NCBI GenBank assembly: GCA_910578275.1
Contig: CAJTPR010000004.1
Span: forward strand, 62,001-126,000
Length of the DNA: 64,000 nt
From: an uncultured Bacteroidales bacterium
GTDB taxonomy: Bacteria > Bacteroidota > Bacteroidia > Bacteroidales > P3
Direction of reading: 5' to 3'
A program made the translations under genes and the position numbers. Below, one piece after another: positions 58,406-64,000 of the stretch (the first letter of the stretch is position 1; each line of letters starts with the position of its first letter). Below the pieces are notes generated by a model. That model searched no databases. It saw nothing but the letters and a program-made list of their open reading frames with translations, and was not told where the DNA came from.

Positions 58406-59785
58406 TCATCGGGGCATGACCGCCGCCAACAGGGCTTCGGGCCGGACCACCTTCTGCTCTCCGGTCTTCATGTCCTTGACCACGATCACGCCCGATTCGT
58501 GTTCCTTTTCACCGATCAACGCCACAAAGGGAACATGGAGGTTGTCGGCATACGAAAACTGTTTTTGCAACTTGGCCGCGGACGGATAGATTTCCACGCA
58601 GACGCCCTCCCGGCGCAAGGCCGCCGCCGGGGCGAACGTCCAAGCCTGTTCCTTTTCGCCGAAATTGACGAAAAGGACCTGTGTCCCGCTTTGAAGGCTT
58701 TCGGGATAAAGCTCCAGATCGTTCAACACGTCGTAGATCCGGTCCGCACCGAAGGATATGCCCACGCCCGAAACGCCCTTGAGCCCGAAAAGGCCCGTCA
58801 GGTCGTCGTAACGTCCGCCACCGCAGATACTGCCCATCGGCACGTCCAAGGCCTTGACCTCGAAAATGGCACCGGTATAGTAGTTCAGTCCGCGCGCCAA
58901 CGTGAGATCAAGCTGGCAATCGGCCTGCACGTCCATCTGCCGTGCCAGCGAAAAGATGGTTTCCAATTCGTCCACGCCTTTGAGGCCGACCGGGCTTTCC
59001 TTGAGATATTCGCGCAATTCACGCGCCTTTTGCACGGCATCCCCCTGCAAATGCAATACGGGAAGCAACTTCCGCACCACCCCGGCACCGATGCCGCGCG
59101 AAGCCAGTTCCTCGCGGACGCCCTCCTCGCCTATCTTGTCCCATTTGTCGATGGCCACGGTGATATCCGTCATCTTTTCCGGACACCCGGCCGTCTGGGC
59201 GATGCCGAAAAGCACCTTGCGGTTGTTTATCCTTACCTGAACCCTTATGCCGAGGGCGGCGAACACCTCGTCTATCATCTGTACCAATTCCGCCTCGTTG
59301 AGCAACGAATCGGAGCCCACCACGTCGGCATCACATTGGTAAAACTCCCGATAACGCCCCTTCTGCGGCCGGTCGGCACGCCAGACAGGCTGTATCTGAT
59401 AGCGTTTGAAAGGCATGCTCAATTCGCCTTGGTGCTGCACGACGAAACGGGCAAAAGGCACGGTAAGGTCGTAGCGAAGCCCTTTCTCGCTCAACTTGGG
59501 CAGCAAGGCGCGGCTGAGCCGTCCGCTGTCCTGCATGTCCTCTCCCACGAGCACATCGGAGGCCTTGGACATGAAATCGCCCGAATTGAGAATCTTGAAC
59601 AACAGCTTGTCGCCTTCTTCCCCGTATTTTCCCATAAGCGAGGATAGCGTTTCCATGGCGGGCGTCTCGATGGGCTGATAGCCGTGCCGCCGATACACGC
59701 GGCTGATGGTTTCGAAGATATATTGCCGCCTGCGCATCTGCAGCGGCGAAAAATCGCGGGTTCCCTTGACCGTTACTGGTTTCAT
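58406..59785 (-). CDS. hisS: Histidine--tRNA ligase
   Basis: Class II aminoacyl-tRNA synthetase. The 459-residue product shows motif 1 around KGTRDFSPLQ and PIETPAME, motif 2 (FKRYQIQPVWRADRPQKGRYREFYQCD near residue 125-150), the histidine-specific LDLTLARGLNYYTGAIFE near 267, and motif 3 GGGRYDDLTGLFG / GVGISFGADRI near 295-325. The C-terminal anticodon-binding domain is present. It begins 3 bases after rnhB and precedes hutH. Confidence 0.96.
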   Translation of the reverse strand: MKPVTVKGTRDFSPLQMRRRQYIFETISRVYRRHGYQPIETPAMETLSSLMGKYGEEGDKLLFKILNSGDFMSKASDVLVGEDMQDSGRLSRALLPKLSEKGLRYDLTVPFARFVVQHQGELSMPFKRYQIQPVWRADRPQKGRYREFYQCDADVVGSDSLLNEAELVQMIDEVFAALGIRVQVRINNRKVLFGIAQTAGCPEKMTDITVAIDKWDKIGEEGVREELASRGIGAGVVRKLLPVLHLQGDAVQKARELREYLKESPVGLKGVDELETIFSLARQMDVQADCQLDLTLARGLNYYTGAIFEVKALDVPMGSICGGGRYDDLTGLFGLKGVSGVGISFGADRIYDVLNDLELYPESLQSGTQVLFVNFGEKEQAWTFAPAAALRREGVCVEIYPSAAKLQKQFSYADNLHVPFVALIGEKEHESGVIVVKDMKTGEQKVVRPEALLAAVMPR

Positions 59786-59788
59786 TTC

Positions 59789-60388
59789 CTAAAAAAGTTC
59801 TGGTTCCTTGTAAAGTTTGAACGAACGCCTGTGCCATGGGCTCGGCCCGTTCCTCGATATGGCCTGATAATGTTCCTTGGTCGGATACCCCTTGTTCTTG
59901 TCCCAACCGTAGAGCGGACATTGCTCGTGCAAACGGAGCATATGGTCGTCGCGAAAGGTCTTTGCCAGTATGGAAGCGGCGGCGATGGAAAGGTATTTGC
60001 CGTCACCCTTGACCACGCAGACATGGGGAACCTTGCCATAAGGACGGAAACGGTTCCCGTCTACCGTGATCAAGGCCGGTTGCGGATCGAGCCGCGCGAG
60101 CGCCATGTGCATGGCCTTTATGGAAGCCTGCAGGATATTGATCCTGTCTATTTCCCCGGCATCCACCTGCGCCACGGCGTACGACAGGGCATCGCGCATG
60201 ATCTCCTCGCGCAACTCGTAACGGGCCTTCTCGCCCAGTTTCTTGGAATCGTCCAGGCGCGGATTGCGGTAAGAGGCATCGAAAATCACCGCCGCGGCGA
60301 ACACCGGACCGGCCAACGGCCCCCTGCCCGCCTCGTCGCAACCGGCTTCCGGTTCCTGCTTGCCATATCGGGCCGAAAGCATGCTCAT
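59789..60388 (-). CDS. rnhB: Ribonuclease HII
   Basis: Removes RNA from RNA-DNA hybrids and single ribonucleotides from DNA. The 199-residue product shows the Asp-Glu site in GCDEAGRGPLAGPV near residue 17, DDSKKLGEK near 46, VDGN near 111, and SILAKTFRDDHM near 136. The ATG at 60388 overlaps the purQ stop as ATGA and is preferred over longer forms. A second RNase H activity in this window is the type I domain fused to MeaB at 30978. Confidence 0.95.
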   Translation of the reverse strand: MSMLSARYGKQEPEAGCDEAGRGPLAGPVFAAAVIFDASYRNPRLDDSKKLGEKARYELREEIMRDALSYAVAQVDAGEIDRINILQASIKAMHMALARLDPQPALITVDGNRFRPYGKVPHVCVVKGDGKYLSIAAASILAKTFRDDHMLRLHEQCPLYGWDKNKGYPTKEHYQAISRNGPSPWHRRSFKLYKEPELF

Positions 60389-61077
60389 TTCCTCATCCGG
60401 GAAACAAGGCTCTCGAACAAGACACGTCCGTCCTCGTTGCCCAGCACTTCTTCCGAGCAACGTTCCGGATGCGGCATGAGCCCGAAAACGTTACGTTCCG
60501 CGTTGCATATACCGGCGATATTTCCCGCCGATCCGTTGGGATTGGAGGCCGCGTCCACATTCCCGTTCCGGTCGCAATAGCGGAAAAGCACGCGATCCTG
60601 TCTTTCGAGTTCCTTCAACGTGGCCTCGTCGGCGAAATAACGGCCTTCCCCGTGCGCGACAGGCACCTTGAGCACCTGTCCGGGCTTGCACAGCGCGGTA
60701 AAGGCGGTATCGGCGGTCTGCACCTTCAAATGAACGTTCTTGCAGACGAACTTGCGCGTGTCGTTGTGCAACAACGCGCCCGGCAGCAGACGCGCTTCGC
60801 AAAGAATCTGGAATCCGTTGCAGATTCCCAGCACGTAGCCGCCCTTGCGGGCGAAATCCATCACGCGCTCCATTATGGGCGAGAAACGGGCAATCGCGCC
60901 CGAACGCAGGTAATCGCCGTAGGAGAACCCTCCCGGCAACACTACCGCCTCACAGCCTTGCAAATCGGCATCCTTGTGCCAGAGCGACACTACATCCTGT
61001 TGCAAGACGTGCTTGAGGACATAGTGCATGTCATGGTCGCAATTGGAACCGGGAAAGGTGACAACCCCGAATTTCAT
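60385..61077 (-). CDS. purQ: Phosphoribosylformylglycinamidine synthase, glutaminase subunit PurQ
   Basis: Supplies ammonia from glutamine for FGAM synthesis. The 230-residue product shows KFGVVTFPGSNCDHD at the start, LPGGFSYGDYLR near residue 46, the nucleophile in LGICNGFQILCEA near 84, and the catalytic HPER near 212. Stand-alone PurQ normally works with separate PurL and PurS, neither of which is in the window. The upstream in-frame start at 61122 has no homology. It lies 31 bases after arcA. Confidence 0.94.
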   Translation of the reverse strand: MKFGVVTFPGSNCDHDMHYVLKHVLQQDVVSLWHKDADLQGCEAVVLPGGFSYGDYLRSGAIARFSPIMERVMDFARKGGYVLGICNGFQILCEARLLPGALLHNDTRKFVCKNVHLKVQTADTAFTALCKPGQVLKVPVAHGEGRYFADEATLKELERQDRVLFRYCDRNGNVDAASNPNGSAGNIAGICNAERNVFGLMPHPERCSEEVLGNEDGRVLFESLVSRMRK

Positions 61078-61108
61078 GGTTATTTTCTGTTTTGTTCTTG
61101 TATCGACA

Positions 61109-62326
61109 CTACACGTCTTCACGACATACCGGCATGGTCATGCAGCGGCAACCACCGCCGCCGCGCACCAGTTCCGAACTTTCCAAGGTATAGACTACCT
61201 GCCTGCTTTCGTCTCCGGCATCCACCTTCGCCTTCCCGTCCACCACGTCCCAGGCTTCCACCACTTCGAATCCGGCCTTGGACAAGGCTTCTATCGTGTA
61301 TTCGTTCCTGCCGTAGCCCATGATTTGTCCCGGCGCGAAAGCGAAGAAGTTCGCACCGCTGTGCCATTGCTCGCGCTCCTGGTAGAGCGGATGGCCGTCG
61401 CCGCAGAAAACGGGTTCGTAATCGTGCCCGGCAAGGTGCAACGCCTCGAAGATATTGGCACAAAGGGTTTCGTGAACCACGCCGTTTTCCACTTTCAGCA
61501 GCCGCGTGGCGTAATGGTTCTCGTCCAGGATCAACGGCTTGTAGGCCATGCAATGCGTGCGGCTGAGGAAAGTGAACACCATGTCGAGATGGATGAACGA
61601 CTCGGGCTCGACGGGAAGTTCCTGCGTGATGACGTGGAAAAGGTCGCTTTCCTTGCGTTTGAGCGAAATGAACGCATCCACGCCGTTACGGTCGGAACGC
61701 GCGCCCTGGCCGATGACGAAGACGTCCGGCGCGGCCACCTGGAAGTCGCCTCCCTCCAGACGGGTGCCGGCCGGCACATTGTCCCAAGGATTGAGGTGCG
61801 AACGGTTGCGCGTGAACACGGGATGGTAGCGGTAGACAAGATCGGTGATGAGGATTTCGCGCGCACGCACCTGCGTGGCCATATGCGTGGGCATGGCGTG
61901 CGAATTGAAGCAGACGCCGATGTCGCGAGTAAAATACAAGTTGTAGAGCGGGTTGAAGTCGGTACCCGTGACGCCTTGCACCATGACGTCGGCCAGTTCG
62001 GCGACGGACAAGGCGGCCAAGGTCTCGTCCAATCCGGCCGCACGGGCGGGAGCGGCGATCTTGTCCAACAGGAACGCCTTGGCCTGGGGCGAGGCTTCCA
62101 GGGCCTCGCGCAACAGGTCGTCGATGTAGAAAGGCCGGCAGACCTGCGAGAGCACGGCTTCCAACTGCCTGTATTCCTTCCGGGCGGACCTGGTTCCCAG
62201 CAAGTCGCTATACAGCGCCCTGTGGATCGTGGAGGGGGTCATCTTTTCCAACTCGGGACCGGGCTTGTGCAACACGACCGCCCGAAGGCGTCCGATCTCG
62301 GAATCGAGCTTAACTTGTAGTTCCAT
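61109..62326 (-). CDS. arcA: Arginine deiminase
   Basis: Hydrolyses arginine to citrulline and ammonia, first step of the arginine deiminase pathway. The 405-residue product shows LHKPGPELEKMTP near residue 19, FTRDIGV near 131, the guanidinium site EGGDFQV near 187, HLDMVFTFL near 247, and the C-terminal catalytic Cys395 in GGGGCRCMTMP. The pathway partners arcB and arcC are not nearby; instead it heads a run with purQ, rnhB, hisS and hutH. A TAAATTTG element lies upstream. Confidence 0.95.
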   Translation of the reverse strand: MELQVKLDSEIGRLRAVVLHKPGPELEKMTPSTIHRALYSDLLGTRSARKEYRQLEAVLSQVCRPFYIDDLLREALEASPQAKAFLLDKIAAPARAAGLDETLAALSVAELADVMVQGVTGTDFNPLYNLYFTRDIGVCFNSHAMPTHMATQVRAREILITDLVYRYHPVFTRNRSHLNPWDNVPAGTRLEGGDFQVAAPDVFVIGQGARSDRNGVDAFISLKRKESDLFHVITQELPVEPESFIHLDMVFTFLSRTHCMAYKPLILDENHYATRLLKVENGVVHETLCANIFEALHLAGHDYEPVFCGDGHPLYQEREQWHSGANFFAFAPGQIMGYGRNEYTIEALSKAGFEVVEAWDVVDGKAKVDAGDESRQVVYTLESSELVRGGGGCRCMTMPVCREDV

Positions 62327-62383
62327 ATATCTTTCTTGATCTTTTCGTTATCAACGCGCCGTTTTCCGGACGGCATGAAAGGG

Positions 62384-62391
62384 CAAATTTA
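62384..62391 (-). promoter_or_regulatory. -7 element of arcA promoter
   Basis: TAAATTTG on the minus strand matches TAnnTTTG, 57 bases before the arcA ATG at 62326. Confidence 0.5.
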
Positions 62392-62448
62392 ACGAATTTC
62401 CTCCACAAATCCAGCACGGGTTCCCTTGCGGCAAGTACCGAGGCCGTT

Positions 62449-62479
62449 TTGCGCGGCATAAAAAATTTCGCTACATTTG
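62449..62479 (+). promoter_or_regulatory. Promoter of the membrane protein gene at 62506
   Basis: TTG (within TTTTG) at 62449-62451 and TACATTTG at 62472-62479 are 20 bases apart, close to the Bacteroidota consensus. The start codon follows 26 bases later, preceded by AAGGAGA. Confidence 0.65.
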
Positions 62480-62505
62480 CCACCGCTAAAAAGGAGACAC
62501 GCAAA

Positions 62506-63144
62506 ATGAAAAACAGTGTGAAAATAGCCATACAGGCTGGTATGATCGTCGTGGCCGTCGTGCTTGCATTCCTTATCTACCGCAGCATCATGCAGCCGGT
62601 GCATTTCAATCGCGACGTGGATGCGCGCAAGGCCGTCCTGGTACAGCAGATGAAAGACATCCGCAAGGTACAGCAGGAATACAAGAAAGCCTACGGCTGT
62701 TATCTTCCTTCCGGCGACAGCCTCGTCACCTTCCTGCGCGAAGGCCAGGTTCCCTACGTGAAGATGATCGGAACCGTGCCCGACTCGCTTACCGAAGAAG
62801 AAGCCGTGGCCAAGGGCATCGTCTCGCGCGAGACCTTTACCGAAAACGCGTTCGCCGTGCTTTTTCCCGAACACGCGGGCGAAAAGGACGCGTTCCTTTC
62901 CAAGTTGTTGAAAGTCCCGTTCAACGAATCGGGCAAGATGATCGAGATGGAATCCGGATTCATTTCCAAGAGCGGCTACCAAGTGCCCGTCTTTGAAGCC
63001 AAGGTGCCTTACGAATACTTGCTGGAAGGCTTGAACGAACAGTTGGTGACCAACAAGGTGGCGCAGGAAAAGACATACAACCGTTATCCGGGCATAAAGG
63101 TGGGCAGCCTGACCGAAGCCATCACCGAAGGCAACTGGGAGTAA
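62506..63144 (+). CDS. Conserved single-span membrane protein, function unknown
   Basis: A 212-residue protein with one N-terminal membrane helix (IAIQAGMIVVAVVLAFLIY, near residues 7-25) and a soluble, presumably periplasmic domain starting HFNRDVDARKAVLVQQMKD. It resembles a family of uncharacterised Bacteroidota proteins, but I know no function. An AAGGAGA sequence eight bases before the ATG is a good Shine-Dalgarno match, uncommon in this phylum. A strong terminator follows at 63164. The in-frame start at 62449 lies inside the promoter. Confidence 0.82.
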   Translation: MKNSVKIAIQAGMIVVAVVLAFLIYRSIMQPVHFNRDVDARKAVLVQQMKDIRKVQQEYKKAYGCYLPSGDSLVTFLREGQVPYVKMIGTVPDSLTEEEAVAKGIVSRETFTENAFAVLFPEHAGEKDAFLSKLLKVPFNESGKMIEMESGFISKSGYQVPVFEAKVPYEYLLEGLNEQLVTNKVAQEKTYNRYPGIKVGSLTEAITEGNWE

Positions 63145-63163
63145 GCGCATTTCCCACGTTCCG

Positions 63164-63200
63164 AAACGCCCCGTCCGCAAGCCTGTGAACGGGGCGTTTT
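63164..63200 (+). terminator. Intrinsic terminator after the 62506 gene
   Basis: Inverted repeat AAACGCCCCGT ... ACGGGGCGTTT with a 14-base loop, ending in TTTT. It separates the membrane protein gene from the DUF3822 gene, which starts 17 bases later. Confidence 0.85.
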
Positions 63201-63216
63201 GGCAAAAAACGACACT

Positions 63217-64000
63217 ATGAGCCGAAACATGACCTGTATCAGACGCAACATCAACCCCAACCTGGCCAACTACAGCGACAGCGGCCTGAGGTTATGCGTC
63301 AGCCTGCAGCAATACAAGATCGACCTGGGCATCAGCAGCCTCGAGAACCGCAATCCCCTCGCCTTGGCTTCCTATCGCCTGGAACCCGGCCGGTCAAATT
63401 TCCAAGACTGCATCCGGGAGCTCATCGAATGCGAAAAGCTGCTCGACCCTTCCTTCGTCTACGGCAAACGGATCTTCAGCGTTCCCGACTTCAAATCGAC
63501 CCTCGTTCCCGAAAAGTGCTACGAGGCCGAACACGGCAAAGACTATCTGGAGGCGTTGTTCCATCTCAACGGCAGGGAATGTATCACGCGGGAACTGGAA
63601 CCCAACACGAAGAGCTTCATCCTCACCGCCTTCAATCCCAACTACCTGAAAACCGCCCGTTCGATGTTCTGCCAAGATGAACAAACCGGCTTCTTGAGCG
63701 TGTACGCATGCCTGATCCGGGAAGTATTCAGGATGGGGCAGACCTACAAGCGTTTCGCGCACCACATCCTGCTCAACCTCCGGGAACGGGAATTCGACCT
63801 TTGCGTGAAAGGCGACGAGGGGCTGCTCTTCATCAATTCGTTTCCCTGCCCCGATTTCGACAATCTGCTTTACTATTTCCTGTATGCCATCAACAACTTG
63901 AAGATCGACACCGGATCGGCCGCCTTGTTCCTGTGCGGCCTGGCCTCGGAACGCGACCTTTCGCCCCGGCTGGAAGAACACGTGTACGCCACCACCTACC
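63217..64000 (+). CDS. DUF3822 family protein, 3' end cut by window
   Basis: The frame is open from ATG 63217 to the window edge, giving 261 residues so far. The start reads MSRNMTCIRRNINPNL, followed by LRLCVSLQQYKIDLGI and ALASYRLEPGR; later segments include TAFNPNYLKTARSMF, VKGDEGLLFINSF, and NLLYYFLYAINNLKID. The order of short strands and the Phe/Tyr-rich late helix resemble DUF3822, a Bacteroidota family with an actin-like ATPase fold often found before rsmD. Function is unknown. A second in-frame ATG at 63229 is possible. Confidence 0.78.
   Translation, partial: MSRNMTCIRRNINPNLANYSDSGLRLCVSLQQYKIDLGISSLENRNPLALASYRLEPGRSNFQDCIRELIECEKLLDPSFVYGKRIFSVPDFKSTLVPEKCYEAEHGKDYLEALFHLNGRECITRELEPNTKSFILTAFNPNYLKTARSMFCQDEQTGFLSVYACLIREVFRMGQTYKRFAHHILLNLREREFDLCVKGDEGLLFINSFPCPDFDNLLYYFLYAINNLKIDTGSAALFLCGLASERDLSPRLEEHVYATTY

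Noticed and set aside
1..64000. CRISPR arrays, insertion sequences, prophage, rRNA or tRNA genes
   Set aside because: No regularly spaced repeats, transposase or integrase motifs, or tRNA cloverleaf sequences were found in the intergenic gaps. The S74 domain alone is not evidence of a prophage because the protein has a signal peptide and a T9SS tail.

Overview
The window looks like chromosomal DNA of a Bacteroidota bacterium, probably order Bacteroidales. The evidence is the set of lineage-typical genes: DUF3276/PUR-alpha, DUF3822, DUF5683, GT3-type glycogen synthase, GH3 plus beta-lactamase fusion, tricorn-like S41 protease, and type IX secretion (T9SS) sorting domains of both type A and type B. 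It is supported by many copies of the Bacteroidota -7 promoter element TAnnTTTG directly upstream of genes. Most of the window is gene-dense housekeeping sequence. No rRNA, tRNA, CRISPR array or insertion sequence was seen. The only structural RNA found is tmRNA (3940-4317, minus strand).

Layout. 1-6.9 kb, plus strand: aroB (cut by the left edge), aroA, a secreted 5'-nucleotidase, ssrA (minus), ruvB, queG and a flavodoxin-fold quinone reductase. 7-9.5 kb: a GapB-like, probably NADP-using GAPDH followed by pgi. 9.5-18.1 kb, minus strand: a UDP-sugar dehydrogenase and a WbpB-like oxidoreductase, a tricorn-like protease, a small PAS protein, clpX and a T9SS type B cargo protein. 18.2-23.7 kb: dapD, a thioredoxin lipoprotein, an Sfp-type phosphopantetheinyl transferase (minus), purE and a pair of outer-membrane proteins, one with a helix-hairpin-helix module.

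23.8-30.4 kb is the clear accessory region: a tandem set of T9SS cargo genes. Three share almost identical 5' ends but have different bodies. One carries an S74 intramolecular-chaperone domain. One metalloprotease gene is broken by two one-base frameshifts. One gene has an in-frame TAG that cuts off its T9SS sorting tail.

30.6-63 kb is again mainly housekeeping. It includes ridA; a MeaB GTPase fused to a complete RNase H domain; a 1403-residue glycogen synthase/phosphorylase fusion; DUF3276; parAB-DUF5683-dapB; a GH3/beta-lactamase two-domain enzyme; pdxST; a NusB-like protein, yajC, coaE, tsaB and anmK; mutL-rhomboid; and gcvP. On the minus strand lie ubiE-menA and an apparent arcA-purQ-rnhB-hisS-hutH operon. 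The right edge cuts a DUF3822 gene.

The most unusual items are the MeaB-RNase H fusion, the T9SS cargo cassette with its damaged members, the GT3-GT35 fusion, and the coenzyme-site signature of the GAPDH. All statements rest on reading the sequence and on remembered family knowledge; no database search was run.
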